Origin: CALJDF01 sp038121105
Lineage (GTDB): Bacteria > Pseudomonadota > Alphaproteobacteria > SHVP01
Length of the DNA stretch: 64,000 nt
Direction: 5' to 3'
NCBI GenBank assembly: GCA_038121105.1
Contig: JAYONB010000013.1
Location: 6,211 to 70,210 of the forward strand
Of the stretch, positions 7,643 through 18,144 are shown piece by piece. Positions within the stretch are counted from its first letter, which is position 1; every line of letters starts with the position of its first letter. A program made the position numbers and the translations under genes. The notes under the pieces were generated by a model. That model worked only from the letters and a program-made list of their open reading frames with translations. It ran no database searches and was not told the DNA's origin.

Positions 7643-8494
7643 ATGCGCCGGCTCGATATTGTCGTCGTGGTGGTATTCCTGACGGTGCTTGCAATTTCGA
7701 CCATCAGCGCCGGTATTGGCCCGAACGAACGGCGTCCCGATCCAGACCGGCCGGTGTTGGAGACGGAGAGGGGGACGTTGGAGCCCCCGACCGCGCTTGA
7801 TCCGACCGTCGAAATCGAGATGTCCCCCAAAGTCACCGACGTTTCCGGTACGGCCTTCGCGATTGCGCCGGGTGTCTGGATGTCTGCCGACCATGTCACA
7901 GACTCCTGCCGCCGACTGTTCGTCGAGGCCGATGGTCGGTTTATGCCTGGATTCGATTTGGTCGCGCACCCTAACGCCGATGTCGCCATATTCCGGACAA
8001 AGCGATCCGGACCACCGTTGCTGCTGACGAATGTGCTGGATGTCGGGCAAACGGGCTTTCATCACGGCTTTCCCTCCGGCGAACCGGGCGACGTGCTGAG
8101 CTCCCTGATCGGCCGTGCACGGGTCCGCGTGAGCGGCGCCATCCAACGCATCGAGCCGGCGGTGGTTTGGTCGGAATCGCGTAGGTTTCCCGCACAATTG
8201 ACGCAGCTTGGCGGGATATCCGGCGGACCCGCACTCGACCTTGATGGGCGGGTTGTCGGCGTGACGGTCGGAAGCTCGCAACGCCGTGGTACCGTCATCA
8301 CAGCGGCCCCGGTTTCGATGCGTGAGGTGGTCGCGCAAGCCAACGCGAACCTTGCCCCGGCGCCAGGCCCCAATTTCTTGCCCAGTCCCAGCAAGGTGGT
8401 CGCCTACGGCAACGCGCTCCGGCGAAGTTTGACCGTCGCCAAGGTTATCTGTCTGGCGAAACGCCCGACGCGCCGCCCTTTGGCGCAGCCCTAG
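7643..8494 (+). CDS. Trypsin-like serine protease, membrane-anchored or secreted
   Basis: The 283-residue protein starts with an uncleaved-looking hydrophobic helix (residues 5-24) and continues as a chymotrypsin-fold protease. The triad is visible as His84 (SADHV), Asp113 (NADVAIF) and Ser193 (GGISGGPAL). GTAFAIAPGVWMSADHV matches the opening barrel of HtrA-like or trypsin_2 domains. No PDZ domain follows; the last 50 residues are basic and low in predicted structure. It is probably periplasmic. It shares an operon with the DUF350 gene. The substrate is unknown. Confidence 0.8.
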   Translation: MRRLDIVVVVVFLTVLAISTISAGIGPNERRPDPDRPVLETERGTLEPPTALDPTVEIEMSPKVTDVSGTAFAIAPGVWMSADHVTDSCRRLFVEADGRFMPGFDLVAHPNADVAIFRTKRSGPPLLLTNVLDVGQTGFHHGFPSGEPGDVLSSLIGRARVRVSGAIQRIEPAVVWSESRRFPAQLTQLGGISGGPALDLDGRVVGVTVGSSQRRGTVITAAPVSMREVVAQANANLAPAPGPNFLPSPSKVVAYGNALRRSLTVAKVICLAKRPTRRPLAQP

Positions 8495-8497
8495 GGC

Positions 8498-9484
8498 CTA
8501 GCTCGCCTCCGCCAGGGCGGAGGTGGGAAAGCGGTCGCGGTCATGCGGCGCCAAGAAGTCGAGCTCCGGTCCCTTTGGGACGATCCCTAAAGGGTTGATG
8601 GACGTGTGGCTGTGATAGTAGTGCCATTTGATGTGGTGGAAGTTGACGGTCTCTGCGACCCCCGGGAGTTGGTAGAGCTCGCGGAGGTAGTTCGACAGGT
8701 TGGGATAGTCGACGATGCGTCGCTTGTTGCACTTGAAGTGGGCGACATAGACCGCATCGAACCGGATCAGCGTCGGGAATAGCCGAAGGTCGGCTTCCGT
8801 TAAGCGATCGCCAACGAGATAGCGCTGGCGGCTCAACCGCTCCTCGAGCGAATCGAGGGTTTCGAAAAGCGCATCAAAGGCCGCCTCGTAGGCGACTTGT
8901 GAGCCGGCGAAACCGCATTTGTAGACGCCGTTGTTCACGGTGTCGTAGACGACCTCGTTGATCGCGTCGATCTCGGCGCGCAATGCCGACGGGTAGTAGT
9001 CGGTGGCATTCTTGGCGTGCGCCGCGAACGCCTCATTCAGCATCCTGATAATCTCGGCCGATTCGTTGTTGACGATGCGGTTTGTTTTTTTGTCCCACAG
9101 AACCGGCACGGTGACCCGCCCGGTAAAGTTCCGGTCTGACGCGGTATAGACCTCGCGTAGATAAGCGTGGCCGGAAATCGGGTCGGGGGTGGCGCCGTCG
9201 CGATCGGAGAAATGCCAGCCGTCGTCCGTCATGTGCCAGTCGACGACGGCGACATCGATGGCATCCGTGAGTCCCTTTAGGGCGAGATACAGAAGGGTTC
9301 GGTGCGCCCAGGGGCAGGCGTAGGACACGTAGAGGAGATAGCGGCCGGGCTCGGCGGGGAAATCGGAGGTGCCGTCGGCGGTGATCCAGTCGCGAATCCC
9401 GCTAGCGCCGCGTTTGAATTCCCCGCTTTTGCCGCGCGGCACTTGCCAGTCCGCGGTCCATTTTCCCTCAACCAGTTGCCCCAT
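8498..9484 (-). CDS. Glutathionyl-hydroquinone reductase-type glutathione S-transferase (YqjG/ECM4 family)
   Basis: Xi-class GSTs reduce glutathionyl-hydroquinones with glutathione in the cytoplasm. The 328-residue length fits the family. The catalytic motif CPWAHR lies near residue 57, within SYACPWAHRTLLYLALKGL, and the C-terminal helical domain contains LVGDRLTEADLRLFPTL and the family's HIKWHYY segment. It converges on the protease gene with 3 bases between the stops and has its own upstream region of nearly 300 bases. Confidence 0.92.
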   Translation of the reverse strand: MGQLVEGKWTADWQVPRGKSGEFKRGASGIRDWITADGTSDFPAEPGRYLLYVSYACPWAHRTLLYLALKGLTDAIDVAVVDWHMTDDGWHFSDRDGATPDPISGHAYLREVYTASDRNFTGRVTVPVLWDKKTNRIVNNESAEIIRMLNEAFAAHAKNATDYYPSALRAEIDAINEVVYDTVNNGVYKCGFAGSQVAYEAAFDALFETLDSLEERLSRQRYLVGDRLTEADLRLFPTLIRFDAVYVAHFKCNKRRIVDYPNLSNYLRELYQLPGVAETVNFHHIKWHYYHSHTSINPLGIVPKGPELDFLAPHDRDRFPTSALAEAS

Positions 9485-9779
9485 GCATTCTCCGTTATGC
9501 CGACCCGTTTCGGCGCCGTTGATCGGCGTTGCGCGGAAACCTTAGCAGGGTGTCGCCCCCGGTTTCGAATCGCGATTTCGCGACCGGCGACCTTGCTTGG
9601 GGTCCCAGAGGGTGGTACTTGAGCGTCATGATGATCCAGCGGGACCGACGACGATAAGACCCCCAGCGCGACATTCGCGCTGTTTCCCGCCTGCGCGCAC
9701 CGCGCGACCCCAAAATCAACATTCGGCCCCACCAAAAGCGTGATACCGCGCCGGTCCGGCCATCGTCGTCGGAGACACC
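9485..9779. other. Divergent intergenic region with one strong hairpin
   Basis: These 295 bases separate the GST gene from a GNAT gene and must hold both promoters. No convincing ORF is present. The clearest element is a perfect inverted repeat with 8-base arms, CAGCGCGA (9664-9671) and TCGCGCTG (9675-9682), with a 3-base loop and three T on the + side. Its role is unknown: no rightward gene ends just before it. Confidence 0.5.
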
Positions 9780-10286
9780 ATGTTTGAAATCGTACCGGAA
9801 CGGCCGCAGGATGAAGCGCCCCGGGAAGCCCTACTCGATATCGCGTTCGGCGCGGATCGGGCGTCACGCACGACCTATCGGCTGCGGGATGGCGTCTTGC
9901 CGGTTCGCGGCTTGTCCTACGTGGCGCTGATCGACGGCACGTTTCAAGGTAGCCTGCGGTTTTGGCCCATCGTCGTGCAGGGCGCGCGGGCGCCACTCCT
10001 TCTCGGCCCGTTGGCCGTCGACCCGGCCGGTCGAGGACAGGCAATCGGCATTGCGCTGGTCCGAAACGGTCTCCACCGGGCGCGCCGTTTGGGGCATGAT
10101 TTGGTCGTGCTGGTGGGCGACTATGCCTACTACAAGCGCTTCGGGTTTATTCACGCCAAGCGGTTCAAACTTGAGATGCCGGGGCCGGTCGATATGGATC
10201 GGTTGCTAATCCGAAAAATACCGCGGGGCCGTGTTATCGGCGTGACCGGTCCCATCATGCCGGCGACCGAAACGGGTGCGCCATGA
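9780..10286 (+). CDS. GNAT family N-acetyltransferase (YhbS-like)
   Basis: A 168-residue single-domain acetyltransferase. The acetyl-CoA binding strand-loop-helix is seen as LGPLAVDPAGRGQAIGIALVRNGL (about residues 76-100), followed by the VLVGDYAYYKRFGF motif common in the YhbS subgroup. The acceptor is not predictable. Its stop overlaps the start of a second GNAT gene in an ATGA, so the two are translated together. Confidence 0.85.
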   Translation: MFEIVPERPQDEAPREALLDIAFGADRASRTTYRLRDGVLPVRGLSYVALIDGTFQGSLRFWPIVVQGARAPLLLGPLAVDPAGRGQAIGIALVRNGLHRARRLGHDLVVLVGDYAYYKRFGFIHAKRFKLEMPGPVDMDRLLIRKIPRGRVIGVTGPIMPATETGAP

Positions 10287-10759
10287 ACGGCGGGTACGAA
10301 ATCTGTGCCGGTGAGCAAATGGACGACCCGGTGGTGGCCGACCACTTCGGCAAGATGTGGCGGCATAGTCCCGTTCCAGAGTCGGCGTTGGTCGACGACT
10401 GGTTCGACCGCACGATGGCGTTCATCGCTGATGCGCGGGCTGCGGGCACCTTTTTGACCTACCTTGCGCGGTCCGACGACGAAATCATCGGCTCGCTGGC
10501 CGCGCAGCAGTTTGCGGGTCTCTATCCGGATGTCATCCGGCACGAGTATCGCCGCTACGCCTATGTTTGGGGGGTGTTCGTGTGCCCGGCGCATCGGCGC
10601 CAAGGAATTGCGTCGGCCCTGATGCGGCGGTCGCTCGACGACATGAGACGGCTCGGGTACAGCCGTGTCCTTCTGCATGCCTCGGTGATGGGCAGTCCGG
10701 TCTACGAAGCGCTGGGCTTCAATGCCACCAACGAGTTGAAGCTCGATCTGGTCGCTTAG
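10283..10759 (+). CDS. GNAT family N-acetyltransferase
   Basis: This 158-residue protein has the GNAT core WGVFVCPAHRRQGIASALMRRSL (about residues 96-118), with the RRQGIA pyrophosphate loop, then LHASVMGSPVYEALGF near the C-terminus. It is the second member of an acetyltransferase pair but is not a close copy of the first. It converges on the next gene with overlapping stops (10756-10759). The substrate is unknown. Confidence 0.85.
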   Translation: MNGGYEICAGEQMDDPVVADHFGKMWRHSPVPESALVDDWFDRTMAFIADARAAGTFLTYLARSDDEIIGSLAAQQFAGLYPDVIRHEYRRYAYVWGVFVCPAHRRQGIASALMRRSLDDMRRLGYSRVLLHASVMGSPVYEALGFNATNELKLDLVA

Positions 10760-12834
10760 CGCCCCTCGCGATACCACGCGAACATCAGGCCGCCCACAAG
10801 CAGGATGAGGACGGCGGCGGCGGGCAGCAACGATACCTGGCGCACGCCGGTCACGAAGTAGCTTTCGTTGCGGTATAGGCCCATCCAATCGCGTCCGCCC
10901 GCTGTACTGCCCTGTCGTACCCGACGGATATCCGGCGTGCCGTCGTTGGCCAACCAGGTCACGCGGCCGCCGCTCTCGCTGACGATCGGCTGCAGAAGAT
11001 CGGCCGTCCCGCGTACGTCGGCAAATTCACGTGGGTTGATCGCGCCCACGGCGGCAACCGTCGTATGGTTGTCGTCGGCAAAGTGGTACAGGCCGGTTTC
11101 CGTTGCGGCGAAACTCGCGGTGAACCGCCCGCCGGCCGATTCTTGCAAGGTGATCTCTTCGGTTTCGCCCGATGGGCTGGTCACTCGGACCGGGCCGCCG
11201 TCCGTCGACAGGCTGCGCCGTTCGATTTGGATGCCGTTGCCGTCGGTGATCGCGCGCAGTTCTTCTTCCTCTAGATCGGGTTCCTTCATCAACCAGTGGG
11301 CTAACCGCCGCAGGAGTTCAGCTTGCGGTCCGCCGCCTTCATAACCGCGGGCCCAAAGCCAGGCGTGGTCGGAGAGAAGCTGCGCAATTCGGCCTTCGCC
11401 GACACGGTCGACGACCAAGAGAGGATTATCGTTGGGCCCGGACATCAGCGAGACGCCGCTGATTTGCGACGATTCGACCATGCGGAACCACCGCCCCCAG
11501 TCTGGATCGCTGCCCGGTGCGCCCGCGCCGCGTAGGTCGGCGGTGACCGGATGGCGGCTGCCGAGATCCGTCAACTGAGGTTTGAAGCCTTGCTCGTAGA
11601 CCCGTGTGGTGGGTTCGGCTGGGAGGACGCGCCCGAGCGGCGTGCGGAACAAGCTGAGGGGTGTCGCAAACGCAGGGCCGGCGGCTTCGAGGAGGGCGCC
11701 GCCGCCTCGGACATATTCCGCAATGTTCTCGACATAGGTAGGCAGCAGGACGCCGCGCCGGCGATAGCGGTCGAAAATGATCAGGTCGAATTCGTCGAGC
11801 TTTACTTCGAACAGCTCGCGAGTCGGAAACGCGATTAGGGACAATTCGCGAACCGAGGTGCCGTCTTGTTTTTCGGGCGGGCGTAGGATGGTGAAATGGA
11901 CCAGATCGACCGACGGGTCGGCCTTGAGGAGATTGCGCCAAATTCGCTCGCCGGCATGGGGCTGCCCCGAGACCAGCAGGACGCGTAGCCGGTCGCGGAC
12001 CCCCGACACGCTGACTGCGGCCCGGTTGTTTTGCAGCGTCAATTCTTCGTTCGCTTTATCGACCTCGATCTCGATGATCGTCAGGCCGCCGTGGTCCAGC
12101 GTGACCGGGAGTTGGCTCGCTTCGCCGATCGGGACGCGATGGGATTGCGGTGGGCCGCCGTCGACGCGGACGGCGACGCGCGCCCTACCGCTCGTACTGG
12201 ATTGGCCGGTGTCGACGACCCGTACGGTGATCTCCAGCTCGCTACCGACGATGCCGTAACTTGGCGCTTCCTCGACCACGAGGCGTCGGTCGCCATCGTC
12301 TTGCGTGCCGGTTAGGAGAACATGTAGTGGCGCACGTAATCCCGATTGGCCGAGGCTGTCGGGCACGTCGTGAACCTGTCCGTCGGTGATCATGATCGTG
12401 CCGGCGACCTGATCGGGCGGGACATCCGAAAGGGCATTGCCGAGAGCTTCGAACAACCGGGTGCCCGCATCGCTATCGGCCTCGCGCGCGCCGGTCGACA
12501 CGATGCGGACATCAATGTTTTCCAGGCGCGCCAACGCAGCCTGAACATCATCGAGTGCGCGCGCGGTTTGGGCGCGCCGATCACCGATGCCTTGGCTTTG
12601 GCTTTCGTCGACGACGACAAATGCGACATCGGGCAGGAAGTTGCGCTCTTCGCTGACCAAGGAGGGGTTGGACAAGGTGAGCAACACCACCGCAAGTGCG
12701 ACCAACCGCCAGGCGACACCGATAGCCCGTCGCCACAAGCCGAAGGTCGTCAGCGCGATGCCGACGACGCCAAGGACGACCAGGCTCCACCACGGAAAGA
12801 GCGGGGCGAAGACGATGTCGGCAAAGGTCGTCAC
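10756..12834 (-). CDS. Large membrane protein of MoxR/DUF58 operon with glutamine-amidotransferase-like domain
   Basis: The 692-residue protein opens with two hydrophobic helices (about 14-55), then a von Willebrand-A-like segment (VAFVVVDESQSQGIGDRR, IMITDGQVHD), beta-rich repeats, and a region with a class I glutamine-amidotransferase-like fold (about 330-530: LRVLLVSGQP, then YVRGGGALLEAAG). A C-terminal helix (about 665-688) anchors the other end. I place the start at GTG 12834, which overlaps the upstream stop in a GTGA and gives the membrane N-terminus; the frame runs further but only inside the upstream gene. The protein type is common in alphaproteobacterial MoxR operons; its role is not established. 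Confidence 0.75.
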   Translation of the reverse strand: MTTFADIVFAPLFPWWSLVVLGVVGIALTTFGLWRRAIGVAWRLVALAVVLLTLSNPSLVSEERNFLPDVAFVVVDESQSQGIGDRRAQTARALDDVQAALARLENIDVRIVSTGAREADSDAGTRLFEALGNALSDVPPDQVAGTIMITDGQVHDVPDSLGQSGLRAPLHVLLTGTQDDGDRRLVVEEAPSYGIVGSELEITVRVVDTGQSSTSGRARVAVRVDGGPPQSHRVPIGEASQLPVTLDHGGLTIIEIEVDKANEELTLQNNRAAVSVSGVRDRLRVLLVSGQPHAGERIWRNLLKADPSVDLVHFTILRPPEKQDGTSVRELSLIAFPTRELFEVKLDEFDLIIFDRYRRRGVLLPTYVENIAEYVRGGGALLEAAGPAFATPLSLFRTPLGRVLPAEPTTRVYEQGFKPQLTDLGSRHPVTADLRGAGAPGSDPDWGRWFRMVESSQISGVSLMSGPNDNPLLVVDRVGEGRIAQLLSDHAWLWARGYEGGGPQAELLRRLAHWLMKEPDLEEEELRAITDGNGIQIERRSLSTDGGPVRVTSPSGETEEITLQESAGGRFTASFAATETGLYHFADDNHTTVAAVGAINPREFADVRGTADLLQPIVSESGGRVTWLANDGTPDIRRVRQGSTAGGRDWMGLYRNESYFVTGVRQVSLLPAAAVLILLVGGLMFAWYREGR

Positions 12835-15599
12835 TGCCCCAACCTTTCGAGAATGGCGGGGACATGGACTTGGTCGGCCTTGTAGTTGCCGGTATAGGCG
12901 TACATCACCAAGTTGACGCCAAAGCGATACGCCATCTCGCGTTGTTGGGTGCCGCCTGGGACCGGCGAGGCCATGTAGCGTCCCTGCGGGTCGATCGCCC
13001 AGGCCGACGCCCAATCGTTGCTGCCGACCACAACCGACGAAACGCCGTCGTTGGTGCTGCCGGCTTGGTTCTCGACCCAGACCGTGCCGCCGGAATAGCG
13101 GCCAGGGAAATCAGCCATCAGATAGAAGGCCTTGGTTAGAACGTGATCCTCCGGCACGGGGGCCAGCGGCGGAAGGTCGAGCTTGCGCAATACCTCGCGC
13201 AGCCGACGCACGCCGGGGCCGTCGGCCGACGGACCGCGACTGAATACGGTCGTGTTGAGTTCGACGGTTTGCTGATCGCGGGTGTCGAACACGATCGTGC
13301 CGCCGGTCTTCATGAATGAGTCGATTTTCGCCAAGGCCTCGTCGCTCAGATCCCGCTGTGACGGATCGATGGGCCAATAGAGCAGCGGAAAGAAAACCAG
13401 TTCGTCTGTTTCGATGTCGACGCCGATGGGCTCTCCCGGCTCGATCGCGGTACGTCGTTTTAGAACGTCGGAAAGGCCGCGAAGGCCCGAGGCGCTGATC
13501 GTGTCCAATTGAGGATTGCCGGTCACGACATAGGCCAGTCGCGTTTCCAGCGTCGCGGCGAGAGCGACGTCGTCGCCGTCCTGGGCGAGGGCGGGATCGG
13601 CGGCCGCCATCCCAATTAGGGCAACGCCGAACACCAGCGCGCCGGCCGCCAGCCGACGAAACCGGAGTTGTCCGCGCAAGATGAAGCTCGCCACCATATC
13701 CACCAAGATCAACACGGTGGCAGCCAGCAGGAGCCATCGCAAGAGGTTGAGTTCCGTGCTGGTGGCGTAGGTGCTGCGGACGGGGTTCCCTGGTAGATCA
13801 TCAAGCGCTGCGTAGGCGCCGAGTGCGGCAGAAAGGTTCAGGGCGCGGCGCGACTCCTGAACGCCGTAGAATCCAGGTGGATTCGAGGGGCCGACGCGGG
13901 CGTCGTCGAATACGTCAGGTCCGGCCGGGAGCACGCCCGCCGACGGCGACGCCAACTGGCCAAAACCGTCCAGTACCAACAGGGGCGGCAGCGTTGCGGT
14001 GTTCTCCGATTCGGCAATGCCTTGGCTCAGGCCGACGAGCCTCTGGAGCATTTCGACGAACAAGCCGGTCAGCGGCAGGTCCGACCACGCTGTGTTTGCG
14101 GTGACGTGGAACAGAACCAGCCATCCTGCGCCGCGCCGTTCGGCGGTGACCAACGGCGTGCCGTCCTCGAGGCGCGCCCAGGTCTTGCTGGAAAGTTCCA
14201 GATCGGGTTCTGCAAGGACTTGGCGCAGCACCCGTAGGTCGGTCGGTAGGGTCAGGCCCGCGAACGGGCTATCATCAGGAAAGTCGCCGAGCCTCGCCGG
14301 CGTCGTCCAGGTCAGCGCACCACCCAACAAGCGCGAGCCGCTGCGCAGACGCACCGGCAAGAGATCGTCCGCGCTCTCGGCAAGCTTGGGGCCGGCAAAA
14401 CGCACCAACACGCCGCCGTTTTCGAGCCAGGATTCGAGGGCCGGTCTGTCGGCAGCTACGACCTGACCGATATCGGCCAAGGCGACCACCGCGAACCTTT
14501 CATCAAGAAGGGTGCCGAGTTGTCCTCGAGTGACCTCGCTGAACGGTTCCAAGGCGCGGTCGAGGTAAAAAACGTCGGACAACAGAGGTTGCTGGGATTC
14601 GATCGCGCCGCCCGAGACCAGGCCGACCGGGCGGCGGCGCCAGCGTTCGTCGACCAGGACGAGGCTGCCGGCCGATCGCTGCCCTTCGATTTCCAAGCGG
14701 GCTATTTTGTTGCGCGTTTCGGGCGGCAGGTCGAGATCACCGACGCCTTGGGACTCGCCGGCGGCCATATCGATCGGGACCCGGTGAAGGAGTTGCCCTT
14801 GGTCGCCCGTGGCACGGACCCACAACTGCACCGGTGCTTCGCTGGCGCGCCCGGCGGCGCGTCTGATCCGTGCCTGTAATGCCGCCCCTTGGCCGATGGG
14901 TGGGTCGAGGATTGCCGTAAAGCGCGGGGGGTCGTCGGTGATGACCGTGAGCGGTCCGATGATCGACATGCGCTCGGCAAGGTCGCGCGTGACGAGGTCT
15001 TCGCTGTCGGCAATTCCATTGCTTAGCCAAATGACCTCGGCCGGAATTTCGAACGGCAGTTCGATGAGGGAATCCAACGTTGCGCGATGATCGACCGTCC
15101 AGGGTTTCGGCGCGAGGCCTTCGATCAGCTGACGGGCCTCGCCGGCAGGCATCAGACTTGAAATGCGCGGTCTGGTGCCATTGGTGTGAGGTGCGGTGGT
15201 CAGCACGGCAACCGGGCGGCGCTGTCGGGCGGCTTGGTCGAGGATGTCCTGTGCGGTGGCGATTCGATCCTCCCAGTGCGTCGCGGCGGACCAATCGTCA
15301 TCGACCACGAGCAAGAGAGGCCCATCACCGCGCAAGCGTGAACCTGGGTTGAGGATCGGCTCGGCCAGCGCGAGGACGATCAATGTCGCGATAAGCAACC
15401 GCAGCGCCATCAGCCACCACGGCGTGCGGGAAGAGCTTTCCTCGGTTTTCTTGAGGCCGAACAATAGTCTAATCGCCGGAAAAATGACCCGGCGCGGGGC
15501 AGGCGGGGTGACGCGAAGCAGCCACCAAATCACCGGCAAGGCCAGAAGGCCCAGCAGCATCCATGGTGCGGCGATCCCAAGGCTGCCCAGCGTCAGCAT
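12831..15599 (-). CDS. DUF4159 protein with BatA-like N-terminus
   Basis: A 922-residue membrane protein. Residues about 1-90 form the aerotolerance-regulator (BatA) N-terminal domain with two helices (AAPWMLLGLLALPVIWWLL and LMALRLLIATLIVLALAEP). A long periplasmic-looking middle follows, then two helices near 640-690, and finally the DUF4159 domain (about 700-920: LETRLAYVVTGNPQLD, LLYWPID, YAYTGNYKADQVH). The protein family has no assigned activity. It is the third gene of the operon moxR - DUF58 - DUF4159 - amidotransferase-like, spaced 12 bases from the gene before and overlapping the next. Confidence 0.85.
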   Translation of the reverse strand: MLTLGSLGIAAPWMLLGLLALPVIWWLLRVTPPAPRRVIFPAIRLLFGLKKTEESSSRTPWWLMALRLLIATLIVLALAEPILNPGSRLRGDGPLLLVVDDDWSAATHWEDRIATAQDILDQAARQRRPVAVLTTAPHTNGTRPRISSLMPAGEARQLIEGLAPKPWTVDHRATLDSLIELPFEIPAEVIWLSNGIADSEDLVTRDLAERMSIIGPLTVITDDPPRFTAILDPPIGQGAALQARIRRAAGRASEAPVQLWVRATGDQGQLLHRVPIDMAAGESQGVGDLDLPPETRNKIARLEIEGQRSAGSLVLVDERWRRRPVGLVSGGAIESQQPLLSDVFYLDRALEPFSEVTRGQLGTLLDERFAVVALADIGQVVAADRPALESWLENGGVLVRFAGPKLAESADDLLPVRLRSGSRLLGGALTWTTPARLGDFPDDSPFAGLTLPTDLRVLRQVLAEPDLELSSKTWARLEDGTPLVTAERRGAGWLVLFHVTANTAWSDLPLTGLFVEMLQRLVGLSQGIAESENTATLPPLLVLDGFGQLASPSAGVLPAGPDVFDDARVGPSNPPGFYGVQESRRALNLSAALGAYAALDDLPGNPVRSTYATSTELNLLRWLLLAATVLILVDMVASFILRGQLRFRRLAAGALVFGVALIGMAAADPALAQDGDDVALAATLETRLAYVVTGNPQLDTISASGLRGLSDVLKRRTAIEPGEPIGVDIETDELVFFPLLYWPIDPSQRDLSDEALAKIDSFMKTGGTIVFDTRDQQTVELNTTVFSRGPSADGPGVRRLREVLRKLDLPPLAPVPEDHVLTKAFYLMADFPGRYSGGTVWVENQAGSTNDGVSSVVVGSNDWASAWAIDPQGRYMASPVPGGTQQREMAYRFGVNLVMYAYTGNYKADQVHVPAILERLGQ

Positions 15600-15611
15600 C
15601 GGGGGCCCCGC

Positions 15612-16517
15612 CTAACCGGTCGTGCGACCGAAGGCCGCGTGTAAGGGAAGCAAGGCTTGCTGCGCCGGATGATCGGTGCGGTGGAAGTTCAGCGACCAGC
15701 CGGCGCGTCGGGTCACGTCGGCAAGGCTACTTCGCAGGGCCGCCAAGCGGGCCTGATAGTCTTGGCGCAGGCCTTCCGCTCTGCCGACGGTTAAGGTGTT
15801 TTCATTCTCCAGCCCTTCAAAGACGGTACGCCCGCTGAACGGGAGTTCCTCTTCGGCGGGGTCGAGAATTTGGACAAGGTGCCCGTTGATCCCGCCGGCG
15901 GCGAAACGCTTCACCAGGGCCTCGGTTTCATCGAACGGCGCCAGGAAGTCGCCGATCAAAACAAGTTCGGCATGGCGCGGAATCCGGTCGACGCGAGGCA
16001 AGTTTGCACTTCCGCGCTCGTTCCGCGCGAGCGTAACGGCCATCTCCGAGAGGGTGGCTCGTCCGGTGCGGGCCACCTGATCGGTGCCCAGCAAGGCGAC
16101 GTGCTCGCCGCCCATCATGAGTAGAGAGGCGGTAGCGAGAAGGAGTAGCGTCGCCCGGTCGGCCTTGGTGTCGAGGCTGTTGTTCGAGCGGTAGTGCATC
16201 GACGGCGAGCTATCGCGCCACAGCCAAATGCTTTGTGCGGCTTCCCATTCGTTTTCGCGGACATAGGTGCGGTGCGATCGACCGGAACGCCGCCAGTCGA
16301 TCCGGCTCGCGGGGTCGCCGGGACGATAGCGACGGAACTGCCAAAACGTCTCCCCTTGGCCGACGCGGCGTCGCCCGTGCACCCCCTGGGCGACCGTGGC
16401 GGCCACGCGCTCGGCCTCGATAAGCATCGGCGGCAGGGTCGAGGCGAGCAACTCCGCACGCTGGCGCATCGTCTCGAGGACGCCCGGTGCTTTGGCCGAT
16501 GTTGAAGGGTCGCTCAT
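15612..16517 (-). CDS. DUF58 domain protein
   Basis: The 301-residue protein carries the DUF58 core, with the signature GETFWQFRRYRPGDPASRIDW (about residues 53-73) and a vWA-like fold behind it. DUF58 proteins usually pair with MoxR ATPases and are thought to act with them in assembly or maturation of membrane or periplasmic complexes. Here it lies 5 bases after moxR and 12 before the DUF4159 gene. Confidence 0.9.
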   Translation of the reverse strand: MSDPSTSAKAPGVLETMRQRAELLASTLPPMLIEAERVAATVAQGVHGRRRVGQGETFWQFRRYRPGDPASRIDWRRSGRSHRTYVRENEWEAAQSIWLWRDSSPSMHYRSNNSLDTKADRATLLLLATASLLMMGGEHVALLGTDQVARTGRATLSEMAVTLARNERGSANLPRVDRIPRHAELVLIGDFLAPFDETEALVKRFAAGGINGHLVQILDPAEEELPFSGRTVFEGLENENTLTVGRAEGLRQDYQARLAALRSSLADVTRRAGWSLNFHRTDHPAQQALLPLHAAFGRTTG

Positions 16518-16522
16518 GCGTC

Positions 16523-17539
<1,017 letters not shown>

Positions 17540-17574
17540 ACCAATTCTCCTGATGTTGGATTGGATACCGGTTG

Positions 17575-18144
17575 ATGCCGAACAAGGCACCAGACGTTGG
17601 TCAACTTGAAGCGGTCATGCGGAGCGCCGTTCCCGCATCTAAAGGTGAACCGGATTCTTTGGTTTGCGGCGACATCGATATACGCATAGCGCGGGACGGG
17701 ACTTGGTTCTACCACGGCTCGCCGATCGGTCGTAAAAGGCTCGTCAAGTTGTTCTCCACCGTGGTCCGTCGCGAAGCCGACGGCCAATTCTACCTCGTTA
17801 CCCCGGTCGAAAAGGGGCGGATTCAAGTTGACGATGCACCTTTTGTTGGGGTCGAAATGACCAAATCCGGTGCGGGGCGTGACCAAGCGCTTCATATCAG
17901 GACCAACGTCGATGATGTGGTAACAGTTAATGACGAACACCCCATCCAAGTGGTTCACGATCCAGTGACCGGCGAACCGTCGCCCTACGTCCATGTTCGC
18001 GACAATTTGGACGCATTGATTGCGCGCTCGATCTACTACGAACTGGCCGCGATGGCAGAAGAATCCGAAGAAGTGCCCGGGACCTACGGTGTGTGGAGCC
18101 AGGGCACGTTTTTCTCGATTGGTACCGTGCCCGCTGATGTCTGA
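17575..18144 (+). CDS. DUF1285 domain protein
   Basis: A cytoplasmic protein of 189 residues with the DUF1285 pattern: IRIARDGTWFYHGSPIGRKRLVKLFSTVVRRE (two short stretches, about residues 34-65) and the C-terminal SIYYELAAMAEE and GVWSQGTFFSIG. No activity is established for the family. ATG 17575 is preferred to the TTG immediately before it. Its last codons overlap the following NUDIX start by 8 bases, so it leads an operon of DUF1285, NUDIX, small membrane protein and cca. Confidence 0.85.
   Translation: MPNKAPDVGQLEAVMRSAVPASKGEPDSLVCGDIDIRIARDGTWFYHGSPIGRKRLVKLFSTVVRREADGQFYLVTPVEKGRIQVDDAPFVGVEMTKSGAGRDQALHIRTNVDDVVTVNDEHPIQVVHDPVTGEPSPYVHVRDNLDALIARSIYYELAAMAEESEEVPGTYGVWSQGTFFSIGTVPADV

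Noticed and set aside
8506..8523. Hairpin CCTCCGC-CAGG-GCGGAGG between the convergent protease and GST genes
   Set aside because: It lies inside the GST coding end and has no T run; termination there is possible but not supported.
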